Assembly: GCF_002407605.1 (NCBI RefSeq)
Contig: NZ_NXGV01000001.1
Coordinates: 990,895-1,054,894 of the forward strand
DNA from: Marinobacter sp. ANT_B65
GTDB lineage: Bacteria > Pseudomonadota > Gammaproteobacteria > Pseudomonadales > Oleiphilaceae
Reading direction: 5' to 3'
DNA: 64,000 bases
Positions 1 to 9,493 of the stretch are shown here, one piece after another (within the stretch, counting starts at the first letter, position 1; each line of letters opens with the position of its first letter). Under the pieces are notes generated by a model, which was not told where the DNA came from, made no database searches, and saw only the letters and a list, made by a program, of their open reading frames with translations. The position numbers were made by a program, and so were the translations under genes.

Positions 1-1
1 G

Positions 2-922
2 GCGATCCCTGAGAACATGCTGGAAGCCATTCTGTTTGGTCATGAGAAAGGCGCGTTTACCGGTGCGGTTGCATCTGCACCGGGCAAGTTTGAACAGGCT
101 AATGGCGGAACCATTTTGCTGGACGAAGTTTCGGAGATGGACCCGGGGCTGCAGTCCAAGCTGTTACGGGTTTTACAGGAACGGGAGGTTGAGCGGGTAG
201 GTGGGCGTAAAACCATCTCGCTGGATGTCCGTGTGATTGCGACAACTAACCGGGACCTTGCAGATTTCGTGCGGGAAGGGCGGTTCCGCGAAGATTTATA
301 TTACCGGCTGAGTGTATTCCCCATCCGCTGGCAACCACTACGAGAGCGCCCGCTGGATATTCTGCCCATGGCGACTTCGTTGTTGAAGAAGCACTGCCGC
401 AAGATGAAGCTCACCGGTATCAGTCTTGCAGCCGATGCCCGCAACGCGTTAATGCAACACAGCTGGCCTGGCAATGTACGGGAACTGGACAATGCTATTC
501 AGCGATCGCTGGTTCTGCATCAGGGTAATGTGATCCATGCTGAGGATCTGTGTCTTGAAATTGGCACTACCGGACGTTTTGATGGTCAGGGTATTTCTCC
601 AGTATCTGTGTCAGCTCCTGAGTGTTCAGAACCTTTCAGGGAGGAGTTTGCGCAGCCCGTAGAGAGAGCTTCTGGCCTGCTTTCTGACTCCGGCATTTCC
701 GGGGCAGAGTGTACACCTCCGGTATCGGTTGAAGCCGGATCGCTCGGAGATGATCTGCGTCAGCAGGAGTTCCGTATAATCATTGAGACACTCAGGAAAG
801 AGCGTGGACGCCGGAATCGGGCCGCAGAGCAACTGGGAATCAGCCCGAGAACTTTGCGATACAAACTGGCGCAAATGCGTGACGCCGGGATTGATCTGGA
901 CGTTGAGCTGGCCACGGCCTGA
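2..922 (+). CDS. fleR: Sigma-54-dependent flagellar response regulator FleR/FlrC, C-terminal part (5' end outside window)
   Basis: The reading frame is already open at base 2, so the N-terminal receiver domain and the Walker A region lie upstream. About 306 residues remain. They begin inside the AAA+ domain, with the sigma-54 contact loop GAFTGA near the start, then LLDEVSEMD (Walker B) and the RFREDLYYRL arginine-finger region. The C-terminus is a Fis-type helix-turn-helix (RNRAAEQLGISPRTLRYKL). The position directly before fliE is that of fleR in Pseudomonas and flrC in Vibrio, where this regulator activates class III flagellar operons after phosphorylation by FleS/FlrB. Other NtrC-family activators share these domains, so the name rests on the neighbourhood. 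Confidence 0.9.
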   Translation, partial: AIPENMLEAILFGHEKGAFTGAVASAPGKFEQANGGTILLDEVSEMDPGLQSKLLRVLQEREVERVGGRKTISLDVRVIATTNRDLADFVREGRFREDLYYRLSVFPIRWQPLRERPLDILPMATSLLKKHCRKMKLTGISLAADARNALMQHSWPGNVRELDNAIQRSLVLHQGNVIHAEDLCLEIGTTGRFDGQGISPVSVSAPECSEPFREEFAQPVERASGLLSDSGISGAECTPPVSVEAGSLGDDLRQQEFRIIIETLRKERGRRNRAAEQLGISPRTLRYKLAQMRDAGIDLDVELATA

Positions 923-981
923 GGAGTGTTGTGTAGTGCCTTTTGTTGTAATTTCCACTCATTGTAGTACCCCTTCATTGC

Positions 982-1008
982 GGCACCCTTAATGGGTGCC
1001 TTTTTTTT
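982..1008 (+). terminator. Rho-independent terminator after fleR
   Basis: A seven-base-pair GC-rich stem (GGCACCC at 982-988 with GGGTGCC at 994-1000) and a five-base loop are followed at once by eight T residues. It lies 60 bases after the fleR stop codon and separates that transcript from fliE. Confidence 0.88.
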
Positions 1009-1271
1009 GAGCGTTTTTTTGTCCGGCCCAATATGTATTCTGGTCAATTTAACGTCAGTTGCCGGCAGGCCTCGGTTTTTGGCGTTGTAGGGCACCTGTC
1101 CCTGCTGTGTTAACAAGGTTATCCACAGTTGCTGTGGGTAACTGTAATGTTCCGGAATTTTGTCTTTCGACTATGAAAATAGAAATTTCCTCTGTCAAAA
1201 CTCCGTCGCCGGTGATTTTCTGCATGTCTTTTTGTCTTTTAACTGGCTGTTAACAAATAAGAAAAAAATCA
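1009..1271. other. Gene-free region between fleR terminator and fliE promoter
   Basis: No credible coding frame is present; the short open frames lack a ribosome binding site and family resemblance. The stretch is AT-rich compared with its surroundings and holds a pair of inverted DnaA-box-like 9-mers (1119-1141), upstream of the sigma-54 promoter of fliE. Binding sites for the sigma-54 activator would be expected here, but I could not identify one. Confidence 0.5.
1119..1141. promoter_or_regulatory. Inverted pair of DnaA-box-like sites
   Basis: TTATCCACA at 1119-1127 equals the strict DnaA box. Five bases later, TGTGGGTAA (1133-1141) is TTACCCACA on the other strand, one step from the consensus. 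Together they form an inverted repeat 130 bases upstream of the fliE promoter. Binding by DnaA is inferred only from the match. Confidence 0.4.
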
Positions 1272-1287
1272 TGGCCTGACCATTGCT
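1272..1287 (+). promoter_or_regulatory. Sigma-54 promoter of the fliE operon
   Basis: TGGCCTGACCATTGCT has GG at 1273-1274 and GC at 1285-1286, the exact GG-N10-GC spacing, with good flanking match to TGGCAC-N5-TTGCT. It sits 66 bases before the fliE start codon, which would give a leader of roughly 55 bases. In polar-flagellate gammaproteobacteria this operon is known to be RpoN dependent. Confidence 0.82.
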
Positions 1288-1352
1288 TTGTTTTCATCAA
1301 TAAAGTCAGATCAGCAAGCCTGCCCCTTTTGGGGTTTTGCCAGGAGAAAGTT

Positions 1353-1721
1353 ATGGTTCAGCGTGCCGACATCAACAGCGTTCTGTCCGACATCCGTTCA
1401 CTGCGTTCGCAAATGAATCAGAACCAGCGTGTTGAGCAGGATCAATCGGTGCGTGGCCGCATTGATGGCCCGCGACAGGTTGACCAGACCCGGGAAACGC
1501 CGAGTTTTGGCGAAATGCTTGGTAAAGCAGTGAACAGCGTGAACGAGGTCCAGCAGAATGCCAACGAACTACGGACGGCATATGATATGGGCGATCCCAA
1601 TGTGGACATTACGCGAGTGATGATAGCCGCCCAGAAGTCTTCTGTGTCTTTCGATGCTTTGACCCAGGTACGTAATCGCGTGGTCAGCGCTTATGAAGAC
1701 ATCATGAATATGCCGATCTGA
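1353..1721 (+). CDS. fliE: Flagellar hook-basal body complex protein FliE
   Basis: Small rod-junction protein that joins the MS ring (FliF) to the proximal rod and is an early substrate of the flagellar export apparatus. The 122 residues include the family's conserved C-terminal half (SFGEMLGKAVNSVNE, then VMIAAQKSSVSFDALTQVRN and YEDIMNMPI at the end). The ATG at 1353 is preceded by AGGAG at 1342-1346; an in-frame TTG at 1329 has no such site. First gene of the fliEFGHIJ operon, driven by the sigma-54 site at 1272. Confidence 0.95.
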   Translation: MVQRADINSVLSDIRSLRSQMNQNQRVEQDQSVRGRIDGPRQVDQTRETPSFGEMLGKAVNSVNEVQQNANELRTAYDMGDPNVDITRVMIAAQKSSVSFDALTQVRNRVVSAYEDIMNMPI

Positions 1722-1736
1722 TAACGGAGCACAGAC

Positions 1737-3443
1737 ATGGCCAGCGTTCCCGCAGAAACCAACTCGAACATGCCAATCTCTCAGGGCGGCGATGGCTCCG
1801 AGGGTAACAGCGACCTGTTTATGGGATTTAATCGCCTCAACCTTTTGCGCCAGATTGGCCTTATGGTTGGCCTCGCTGCCAGCGTTGCGTTAGGAGTTGC
1901 GGTTGTGCTCTGGGCCCAGGAGCCGAACTACCAGCCGGTAGTGGGGGACTTGTCGGCATACAATCCTCAGGACGTAACCTCTATCCTGGACAGCAACGGT
2001 ATTGAATACAAAATGGATACGCGCTCCGGCGCTCTGCTGGTGCCTTCCGATCAGGTCTACAATGCGCGGCTCAAGCTGGCTGCCGAAGGCGTAACAGACC
2101 AGAAAACCATGGGCTATGAGCTGCTGGACCAGGATCGCGGATTAGGTACATCCCAGTTTATGGAAACCGTCAGTTATCGTCGGGGTCTTGAAGGGGAGCT
2201 TGCCCGTACCATCAGCAGCATGCGCGGTGTCCGCAGTGCCAGAATTCATTTGGCCATCCCTGAACGTTCTGTATTTGTGCGGGATGCTCGTGAGCCGTCA
2301 GCCTCGGTATTTCTCGAGGTATTTGCAGGCCGCCGGCCGGAACAGGAACAGATTGCTGCCATCGTGAATCTGGTTGCCGGCAGTATTCCCATGATGAACA
2401 AGGATCATGTCACTGTTGTTGATCAGAACGGCAACTTGCTGACGGGGAAAGAGAGCCGCGGCGATGGCGAGCGCATGCAGGATCAGTATGAGTACACTTC
2501 TCGACTGGAAGAGCGTCTGACACGCCGTGTCGCGTCTCTGATTGCTCCAATTGTGGGTGAAGGCCGGTACCGGGCAGAAGTCTCCGCAGATCTGGATTTT
2601 TCTTCAGTGGAGCAGGCGGAGGAGTTATTTAATCCCGAGCAGCAGGCGGTTCGCAGTGAACGTGATCTGACAGAACAGCGCGTTGCCGGTTTTAACGGTG
2701 GTATTCCAGGCGCTTTGTCCAACCAGCCACCTGCTAATGCTACTGTGCCGGAACAGGTGAACGGGCAGGCTGGTGACGGGAATGACGAAGCGGCAGCTCA
2801 GCCAGTCAATGTGCGTAAAGAATCTACCCGCAACTATGAGATGGATCGTACGGTGAGTTACACCCGGCAGGAGCTGGGGCGCGTGAGGCGGGTGACGGTT
2901 GCACTTGCAGTTGATGATATGAAAGTGGTCGACCCGGAAACCGGCGCTGTAAGTTATGAGGCGTGGCCTGAGCAGGAGTTGCAGCGCCTGAGCATGCTGG
3001 TACGCGATGCAGTGGGCTATTCAGCAGCCCGGGGTGACAGCGTAACCGTGATGAATACAGCTTTTGCTGCTGAAGAAGTGATGGAGTTTGAAACGCCGGG
3101 GTTCTGGGAGCAGCCATGGTTCTGGGATCTCATGAAGCAGGTGTTGGCCGGTCTGGTTATACTTGTCCTTGTACTGGGTTTGCTGCGCCCGACACTAAAG
3201 AGCCTTTCCGGTGGCGGGCGTCGTGAGCGGGAAGATGATTCCGGCTCTGGTAGTTATGATGGTTTTGATGATGCCGGTGACAACGAAGCTCTGCGTCAGG
3301 CCATGGCGCCTCAGGACGACTTGCTGTTGCCAGGCGCGGCAGACAGTTATGATAGACAGTTGAATGCTCTTAAGGGCTTGATCGCTGAGGACCCTGCGAG
3401 GGTTTCACAGGTAATGCGCCAATGGGTGAATGTTGATGACTGA
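1737..3443 (+). CDS. fliF: Flagellar MS-ring protein FliF
   Basis: The protein assembles into the inner-membrane MS ring on which the switch and export gate are built. It has 568 residues, the usual size. Two membrane helices bracket the periplasmic ring-building domains: roughly residues 40-60 and 465-485. The region after helix 1 holds the YscJ/FliF fold, including the MGYELLDQ stretch. The last 40 cytoplasmic residues (ending RQWVNVDD) are the FliG-binding tail. The gene follows fliE by 15 bases and overlaps fliG by 14 bases, which suggests translational coupling of two proteins that bind each other. Confidence 0.97.
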   Translation: MASVPAETNSNMPISQGGDGSEGNSDLFMGFNRLNLLRQIGLMVGLAASVALGVAVVLWAQEPNYQPVVGDLSAYNPQDVTSILDSNGIEYKMDTRSGALLVPSDQVYNARLKLAAEGVTDQKTMGYELLDQDRGLGTSQFMETVSYRRGLEGELARTISSMRGVRSARIHLAIPERSVFVRDAREPSASVFLEVFAGRRPEQEQIAAIVNLVAGSIPMMNKDHVTVVDQNGNLLTGKESRGDGERMQDQYEYTSRLEERLTRRVASLIAPIVGEGRYRAEVSADLDFSSVEQAEELFNPEQQAVRSERDLTEQRVAGFNGGIPGALSNQPPANATVPEQVNGQAGDGNDEAAAQPVNVRKESTRNYEMDRTVSYTRQELGRVRRVTVALAVDDMKVVDPETGAVSYEAWPEQELQRLSMLVRDAVGYSAARGDSVTVMNTAFAAEEVMEFETPGFWEQPWFWDLMKQVLAGLVILVLVLGLLRPTLKSLSGGGRREREDDSGSGSYDGFDDAGDNEALRQAMAPQDDLLLPGAADSYDRQLNALKGLIAEDPARVSQVMRQWVNVDD

Positions 3444-4479
3444 GCAATCCAGAGCGGCGGGGGGTGACTCGCCTCAGAAGCCTCAACGGAAAATTCCGCG
3501 GGTAGAGCAGGCTGCAATCCTGCTGATGTCGCTGGGCGAGGCGGATGCGGCTGAAATACTCAAGCACATGGGGCCGAAAGAAGTTCAGCGTGTGGGCGTC
3601 GCCATGGCCCAGATGAAAGACATCAGCAAGGACGAAGTAACCTACGTATTGAACCAGTTTGTGGAAGCAGTGGGCGGGCAAACCGGCCTGGGTGTCGGCA
3701 ATGATGACTATATCCGGGCCATGCTTACACAGGCACTGGGAGACGACAAGGCGGCGAGCCTGATTGACCGCATTCTCATCGGCGGTAATACCACCGGGCT
3801 GGATACGCTCAAATGGATGGAGCCAAGAGCTGTCGGAGACATTATCCGCTACGAACATCCGCAGATTCAGGCCATTGTAATTTCTTATCTGGATCCTGAT
3901 CAGGCCGCAGAGATACTGGCAACTCTGGACGAGAAGGTCCGCCTCGATGTCATGATGCGGGTTGCCTCACTGGAAAGTATTCAGCCCCAGGCTCTGCAGG
4001 AGTTGAACGACATTCTGGAGAAACAGTTCTCCGGTGGTTCAGCCGCTCAGACCAGCCGCATAGGCGGTGTGAAGCGTGCAGCGGACATCATGAACTTTAT
4101 GGATCGCAGTATTGAAGGCACTCTGCTGGATTCGATCAAGGATATGGATCCTGATCTGGCCACGACCATTGAAGATCTCATGTTTGTGTTTGATAACCTC
4201 AAGGATATTGATGACCGTGGCATCCAGGCTTTGCTGCGTGAGGTGTCCTCTGAAGTGCTGGTGGTTGCTCTGAAGGGAGCTGACAACGAGGTACAGGAAA
4301 AGATCTTCAAAAACATGTCCAAGCGTGCTGCCGAACTGTTGCAGGATGATCTGGAGGCTAAGGGGCCGGTGAAAGTCAGTGATGTTGAATCCGCCCAGAA
4401 AGACATAATCACCATCGCCCGTCGCATGGCTGAGGCGGGAGAAATCACGCTTGGTGGTGCTGGCGAAGAAATGATGTGA
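3430..4479 (+). CDS. fliG: Flagellar motor switch protein FliG
   Basis: Torque-generating switch protein that links the MS ring to FliM and meets the stator. It has 349 residues with the N-terminal FliF-binding domain (EQAAILLMSLGEADAAEIL), a middle domain, and the C-terminal domain carrying charged residues that face the stator (DLMFVFDNLKDIDDRGIQ, LREV). The ORF opens ATG-TTG-ATG, so the true start is 3430 or 3436; both lie inside the end of fliF. Overlap with fliH at the stop codon continues the coupling. Confidence 0.97.
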   Translation: MLMTEQSRAAGGDSPQKPQRKIPRVEQAAILLMSLGEADAAEILKHMGPKEVQRVGVAMAQMKDISKDEVTYVLNQFVEAVGGQTGLGVGNDDYIRAMLTQALGDDKAASLIDRILIGGNTTGLDTLKWMEPRAVGDIIRYEHPQIQAIVISYLDPDQAAEILATLDEKVRLDVMMRVASLESIQPQALQELNDILEKQFSGGSAAQTSRIGGVKRAADIMNFMDRSIEGTLLDSIKDMDPDLATTIEDLMFVFDNLKDIDDRGIQALLREVSSEVLVVALKGADNEVQEKIFKNMSKRAAELLQDDLEAKGPVKVSDVESAQKDIITIARRMAEAGEITLGGAGEEMM

Positions 4480-5429
4480 TGAAAGATTCCTCTAAAGACC
4501 TTCCCAGAGACCCCCGGCAACTTCCCAAGGAACAGCTGACCGCCTACGAGCGCTGGGAACTTCCGTTGCTGGACGCCAGCGGTAATGAGGTTGCCCGTGA
4601 GGAAGAGCGTGATGTCAAGCCTCTGACGGCAGGCGATCTTGCCGATATCCGTCAGGCGGCGCGGGAAGACGGCCTGAATGAAGGTCGGGAACAGGGGTTG
4701 CAGGAAGGCCGCGCGGAAGGTTATGAACTGGGCCACAAGGAAGGGCTGGAAACAGGTCTGGCTGAGGGCCGGGAGCGTGGACACAGCGAAGGCTATGATG
4801 AAACACGGGCAGAAGTAGCCGCAAATCTGGATCGTCTTGAACTCTTGTTGAAAGAACTCTTGTTGCCCATCCGTCAGCACCAGGATGAACTTGAAACTTC
4901 GCTTCTTAATCTCACCATGGTGCTTGCCAGGGCCGTTGTCTACCGTGAACTGAGCATAGATTCCTCACAGATCCGGCAGGTAGTACGCCGGGCGGTAGAG
5001 GCGTTGCCTTCTACGGCAGACAATGTCCGGATTCATGTTCACCCGGATGACTGCAGCGCAGTTCGCGAAGTGGCAGAGCGTTTTGAAGCGGCGGCCTCCG
5101 TTGTGGAGGATGACAGTATTCTGCCTGGAGGTTGCCGGGTTGAAACCCGCAACAGCCTCGTCGATTTTACCGTCGAAAAGCGCTTTCAGCGCGCTGTGCA
5201 GAGCATGCTGGAACAGCAGACAGATGATGACTCGAACGGTGAGCCCGAAGAGCTGGGCGCCCTGATGGAGGATTTGACTGACTTTCAGCGGGATGTTCTG
5301 AGTTCACCTGATAAAACCCCTGATGAAGAGGCTGTTGAAGAGCCCTCTGTCGGAGACATATCTATCGAAAGCGAGCCCGCCAGGAATAACCCCAACGAAG
5401 GCAAGCGTGATGACGTCCTCCCTGGCTGA
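4479..5429 (+). CDS. fliH: Flagellar export ATPase regulator FliH
   Basis: FliH dimers bind the FliI ATPase and dock it to the C-ring and export gate. The ATG at 4479 shares one base with the fliG stop (TGATG). Around residues 60-110 there is a long run of regularly spaced glycines in helix-forming sequence (repeated EGxxxG units), the GxxxG repeat segment typical of FliH. The C-terminal half resembles the V-type ATPase E-subunit fold. An acidic C-terminal tail of about 60 residues overlaps the start of fliI by 20 bases and is longer than in many homologues. Confidence 0.93.
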   Translation: MKDSSKDLPRDPRQLPKEQLTAYERWELPLLDASGNEVAREEERDVKPLTAGDLADIRQAAREDGLNEGREQGLQEGRAEGYELGHKEGLETGLAEGRERGHSEGYDETRAEVAANLDRLELLLKELLLPIRQHQDELETSLLNLTMVLARAVVYRELSIDSSQIRQVVRRAVEALPSTADNVRIHVHPDDCSAVREVAERFEAAASVVEDDSILPGGCRVETRNSLVDFTVEKRFQRAVQSMLEQQTDDDSNGEPEELGALMEDLTDFQRDVLSSPDKTPDEEAVEEPSVGDISIESEPARNNPNEGKRDDVLPG

Positions 5430-6810
5430 TCGCCTGGATCGATATAAAGCATACCTGCGGACCGAACCCGAGCCGGAGCTGTCAGGTCGCCTGACCAGAA
5501 TGGTAGGGCTGACTCTGGAATGTGTTGGCTGCCCGATGGTAGTTGGTGATCGCTGTGTTATCAAAGGTGAGGGCACCGGCACCGTCGAGGCTGAAGTTGT
5601 AGGGTTTGAGGATGACAAGGTCTACCTTATGCCATTGACTGCCATTGAGGGCCTGAAACCGGGTGCCAGAGTAGTTCCATTGTCTGCTGCAAGCCGCGTT
5701 CCTGTTGGCCCGCTTATGCTGGGCCGTGTGGTAAATGGCAGTGGTGAACCTCTTGATGGCAAAGGCCCACTCCAGGCGGAGGCGCGGGTTCCGCTTACAG
5801 GCGAAATTATTAACCCACTGAACCGGGCGCCGGTAAGGCAGTCAATGGATGTGGGTATCCGGGCGATTAACGCTTTGCTGACTGTAGGCCAGGGTCAGCG
5901 CCTTGGTCTTTTTGCCGGCAGTGGCGTAGGTAAAAGTATGCTGTTGGGAATGATGACCCGGTTTACCGACGCCGATGTAACTGTGGTTGGGCTGATAGGC
6001 GAGCGGGGCCGGGAGGTTAAGGAATTTATAGAAGATATTCTTGGTGAGGAAGGCCTGGCAAGATCGGTTGTGGTTGCCGCACCGGCTGATGATTCGCCTT
6101 TGATGCGTCTGCGAGCGGCCATGCTCACCACCAGGATTGCTGAATACTATCGGGATAAGGGCAAGCGGGTACTGTTGTTGATGGATTCGCTTACCCGATA
6201 CGCCCAGGCCCAGCGCGAAATAGCGCTGGCCGTCGGGGAACCTCCGGCTACAAAAGGTTATCCGCCTTCCGTATTTGCCAAGCTGCCTCAGCTGGTGGAG
6301 CGCACCGGCAATGGTTTGCCTGGGGGTGGCTCCATCACAGCGTTTTATACTGTACTGACAGAAGGCGATGATCAGCAGGATCCGATTGCGGATGCAGCAC
6401 GGGCGATTCTGGATGGACACATTGTTCTCTCGCGGCGGCTTGCAGAAGAGGGGCATTATCCGGCCATCGACGTAGAGGCTTCGATCAGCCGGGTTATGCC
6501 ACAGGTAACCGAAACCGAGCATTTTGCCCGGTCCCAGCGTTTCAAACAGGTCTATTCGCGCTATCAGCAGGCCCGGGATCTGATCAGCGTTGGGGCTTAT
6601 GTGAAGGGCTCTGACCCTGAAACCGACTTTGCCATAACCCATATCGGGAATATGCGCCAGTTTCTGCAGCAGGGTCTCAATGAGCGTGCTTCCCTGGCCG
6701 AGAGTATTGAGGGGTTGTTGTCTGTGGTGCCCGAGCGCCGTTCACCGGAACGTCGCAAATCCGCAGTTCCTGATCCCGCAGCTGCCAATACAAATCGAGG
6801 TGCTGGTTAA
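5410..6810 (+). CDS. fliI: Flagellum-specific export ATPase FliI
   Basis: ATPase of the flagellar type III export apparatus, related to the F1 beta subunit. Visible motifs are Walker A ([15 protein letters not shown]), the [11 protein letters not shown] segment, Walker B ([12 protein letters not shown]) and the conserved [17 protein letters not shown]. The chosen ATG at 5410 gives 466 residues, near the family norm, beginning MTSSLADRL. The frame is open further upstream to 5323, but that extension lies wholly inside fliH and has no FliI likeness. Stop and the next start overlap (TAATG) with fliJ. Confidence 0.97.
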   Translation: MTSSLADRLDRYKAYLRTEPEPELSGRLTRMVGLTLECVGCPMVVGDRCVIKGEGTGTVEAEVVGFEDDKVYLMPLTAIEGLKPGARVVPLSAASRVPVGPLMLGRVVNGSGEPLDGKGPLQAEARVPLTGEIINPLNRAPVRQSMDVGIRAINALLTVGQGQRLGLFAGSGVGKSMLLGMMTRFTDADVTVVGLIGERGREVKEFIEDILGEEGLARSVVVAAPADDSPLMRLRAAMLTTRIAEYYRDKGKRVLLLMDSLTRYAQAQREIALAVGEPPATKGYPPSVFAKLPQLVERTGNGLPGGGSITAFYTVLTEGDDQQDPIADAARAILDGHIVLSRRLAEEGHYPAIDVEASISRVMPQVTETEHFARSQRFKQVYSRYQQARDLISVGAYVKGSDPETDFAITHIGNMRQFLQQGLNERASLAESIEGLLSVVPERRSPERRKSAVPDPAAANTNRGAG

Positions 6811-7253
6811 TGTTACGGTCCCAACGCCTGGGTGTGGTGCTTTCACTGGAAGAGCGCAAGGAACAGAAAGCGCTGGAGCTCATGGGGCAGGCGCGGGAAC
6901 TGATGGAGCAGCATAAGGGCCAGGTAGAAAATCTTAATCGTTACCAGCAGGAATACCGGGATCAGATTCGCAATAGCCAGCATGGTGTGGTGCAGGTGAG
7001 CCGTTTGCAGGCATGGCAGGCGTTTATTGCGCAGCTTGATCAGGTTATTCTGCAGCAACAAAAACAGTTGGTTCAGGCTGAAGCGGTTTACGAGGCTCGC
7101 CGCAGCGAATGGCAACAGGCCTGGGAGCGTCGGCGAGGCATGGAGAAGTACATCGAATCCTGCCGTAAGCAAGAACAAAACGCACGGGATATGCAGGAAC
7201 AGAAACTGTCTGATGAGGCTGCAGGGCGCGCTTTTTCACGCCGCGGCCGGTAA
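6810..7253 (+). CDS. fliJ: Flagellar export chaperone FliJ
   Basis: FliJ forms the central coiled-coil stalk of the FliI ring and is needed for export-gate activation. The 147 residues are almost entirely charged helix with heptad character (many Gln, Glu, Arg; for example LEERKEQKALELMGQARELM), as expected for the antiparallel coiled coil. The ATG overlaps the fliI stop by one base. Last gene of the fliE operon before a 124-base gap. Confidence 0.9.
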   Translation: MLRSQRLGVVLSLEERKEQKALELMGQARELMEQHKGQVENLNRYQQEYRDQIRNSQHGVVQVSRLQAWQAFIAQLDQVILQQQKQLVQAEAVYEARRSEWQQAWERRRGMEKYIESCRKQEQNARDMQEQKLSDEAAGRAFSRRGR

Positions 7254-7377
7254 TGACGGGTTTGAAGTTACTGTAATTTCATGCAATCTGTCAGCGCTGG
7301 TCTATTCTTATAAAACATCAGTCGCGCCAGCATATGGCGGCTGGGAGTTTCAGTGAATACCTCCGGAGGTTTAGCGG

Positions 7378-7683
7378 ATGCCGATCCATACCCGCCGTGG
7401 TCACGACGGTAAAACTCTGATTATCAGGATTGAAGGCCGTTTTGATTTCAGCACTCATCAGGCCTTTCGCGATGCATACGAGCACGGTGGCACGGGTATC
7501 CATAGCTATGTTGTGGATTTGTCTGAAGCAACCTATCTCGACAGCTCCGCGCTCGGCATGCTGCTTCTGCTGAGGGATTATGCAGGAGGTGATAATGCCA
7601 CTATCGCCATTGAAAACTGCAACAGCGATGTCCGAAAGATTCTCACCATTTCCAACTTCGAGCAATTGTTCACAATTCGGTAA
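7378..7683 (+). CDS. STAS-domain anti-anti-sigma factor, HsbA-like
   Basis: A single STAS domain of 101 residues. The segment YLDSSALGMLLLLRD contains the serine that is the phosphorylation site in SpoIIAA-type antagonists, and the C-terminus VRKILTISNFEQLF is also family typical. A strong GGAGGT at 7365-7370 lies within a palindrome (ACCTCCGGAGGT) eight bases before the ATG. With the following response regulator-phosphatase-kinase and Hpt genes it matches the Pseudomonas HsbA-HsbR-HptB set, in which HsbA partners with anti-sigma factor FlgM and a diguanylate cyclase to switch between swarming and biofilm. The exact partner here is inferred. Confidence 0.85.
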   Translation: MPIHTRRGHDGKTLIIRIEGRFDFSTHQAFRDAYEHGGTGIHSYVVDLSEATYLDSSALGMLLLLRDYAGGDNATIAIENCNSDVRKILTISNFEQLFTIR

Positions 7684-7707
7684 TTGCTCAGGCAGCCGGA
7701 ACCTTTC

Positions 7708-9462
7708 ATGGATGTACCCGCCACGGAATCCGATGCAGACAGTGCCGCAGCAAACGGCCCTCTGAAAGTTCTCATCGCAGATGATAGTGACAGTGATCGA
7801 CTGATTCTGAAAACCCTGTTAACGCGCCTTGGTCACCATGTGCTGGATGCGGCTAACGGTCATGAGGCGGTTGCGCTTTTCCATTCAGAGCAGCCGGATA
7901 TCGTCCTTTTGGACGCATTGATGCCTGCAATGGACGGGATGGAAGCCGCGCGGGAGATTAAACGGTGTGCGGGTGAACGCATGGTGCCGTTGATTTTTAT
8001 TACCTCCCTCTCAGCAGCAGAAGATCTGGCACGATGCCTTGAGGCCGGGGGCGACGGATTCCTCAGTAAACCTTATAACCGGGTAATGATCGAGGCCAAG
8101 ATCAATGCCTTTAACCGGATGCGCCTGATGCATCAGACTCTGTCGGAGCAGAGAGATCTGATGCATGAGCGTAACCGGCAACTCCTTGAAGAGCAGCATA
8201 TGGCGCGGCGGGTCTTTGACAACGTTGCACACACCGGGTGTCTGGATGCGCCCAATATCCGCTATCACGCGTCTCCTTTGTCGATCTTCAGTGGCGATGT
8301 TCTGTTTGCTTCACCTCGCCCAGCTGGTGGGATGCTTGTTTTTGCAGGTGATTTTACCGGCCACGGATTACCCGCCGCCATGGGAGCCATGCCTCTTGCG
8401 GAAACCTTCTATGGCATGGCTCGCAAAGGTTTTGATGGGGCCGATATTATTCGCGAAATCAATCAGAAACTTGTACATATACTGCCGAAAAACATGTTCT
8501 GCTGTGGGGTGATGGTTGAGGCAGACTTTGAGTTAAGTCAGCTGAAAGTATGGAATGGTGGTTTGCCTGATGGCTGGCTGGTGGGCTCTTCTGCTGCATT
8601 GTTTCGTCTGCCATCCCGGCATTTACCGCTGGGTATTCTGAATGCCGGACAGTTCAACGCTGAAATGGAAACCATCAGGACCTGCCCTGGTGACAGGCTG
8701 CTACTGATGACGGATGGCGTGCTTGAATGCAGTAATGAAAGCGGTGAGCTCTTTGGTGAGCGCGGTGTGCGGCTTGCGGTTGAGGGGCTGGATACCACCG
8801 GGCGACATCCGTTTGATGCTCTTATGAGTGGGATACAGCGGTTTACCGGGAGCCAGAAATTCGGAGACGACCTTACACTTTGCTGTGTGGAAATGGATTA
8901 TCAGGAAGGGTTTGCTGCATTGCCTGCAGGGGCAGTACCTTCCATTCTGGCCGGCCCCGCTGAATGGACGTGCATGTATGAAGTCCGGGAACACTCTCTG
9001 GGAGAGTTCAACCCCTTGCCATTGCTGCTGCATATCTGCATGGAAGTGCCTGGGTTGCGGCGCAAGAGCGGGGAGATATATACCCTGCTCTCGGAGCTGT
9101 ATAATAACGCGCTGGAGCATGGCGTGCTTGAACTGCCTTCTGAATGGAAATATACCCCGGAGGGGTTTGGCCGGTACTATTCCGAGCGTGCCTTGCGCCT
9201 GAGCAGGGTGAGCGATCACTACATCAGGTTCAGTTTTCATCATGAACCCATGCAGTGGGGCGGGCGCCTGCGAGTTATTTGCGAAGACAGCGGTCAGGGC
9301 TTTGATTTTCAGAATCATCCCGTTCTGCAATCCACGGAGATGGAACAGATTGGGCCCCGTTATGCGGGGCGTGGCTTGATGCTGCTGAAACAGTTGGCTG
9401 AATCTATCAGGTTCCATGAACAGGGGAACCGGGTGGAAATTAATTATGACTGGTACTTTTAA
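7708..9462 (+). CDS. Response regulator with PP2C phosphatase and anti-sigma kinase domains, HsbR-like
   Basis: Three domains in 584 residues. Residues 18-135 are a receiver with acidic pair D25-D26 and phospho-acceptor D69 (LLDALMPAMDG). Residues about 190-400 are a SpoIIE/PP2C-type phosphatase (SGDVLFASPRPAGG, AGDFTGHGLPAAMG, LLMTDGVLE, FGDDLTL). Residues about 440-580 are a GHKL anti-sigma kinase-like domain (LLSELYNNALEHGVL, DSGQGFDF). HsbR of Pseudomonas has this same architecture and both dephosphorylates and phosphorylates HsbA, depending on phosphate from HptB. The ATG at 7708 is preferred; an in-frame TTG at 7684 adds eight residues. Neither has a strong ribosome site. Confidence 0.86.
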   Translation: MDVPATESDADSAAANGPLKVLIADDSDSDRLILKTLLTRLGHHVLDAANGHEAVALFHSEQPDIVLLDALMPAMDGMEAAREIKRCAGERMVPLIFITSLSAAEDLARCLEAGGDGFLSKPYNRVMIEAKINAFNRMRLMHQTLSEQRDLMHERNRQLLEEQHMARRVFDNVAHTGCLDAPNIRYHASPLSIFSGDVLFASPRPAGGMLVFAGDFTGHGLPAAMGAMPLAETFYGMARKGFDGADIIREINQKLVHILPKNMFCCGVMVEADFELSQLKVWNGGLPDGWLVGSSAALFRLPSRHLPLGILNAGQFNAEMETIRTCPGDRLLLMTDGVLECSNESGELFGERGVRLAVEGLDTTGRHPFDALMSGIQRFTGSQKFGDDLTLCCVEMDYQEGFAALPAGAVPSILAGPAEWTCMYEVREHSLGEFNPLPLLLHICMEVPGLRRKSGEIYTLLSELYNNALEHGVLELPSEWKYTPEGFGRYYSERALRLSRVSDHYIRFSFHHEPMQWGGRLRVICEDSGQGFDFQNHPVLQSTEMEQIGPRYAGRGLMLLKQLAESIRFHEQGNRVEINYDWYF

Positions 9463-9493
9463 TCGACATTTTACAGGAGCAAGGGAGTTGGTC

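Noticed and set aside
5842..6642. Antisense open frame of 266 codons within fliI
   Set aside because: Same reasoning: overlaps the conserved ATPase core and has no recognisable protein features.
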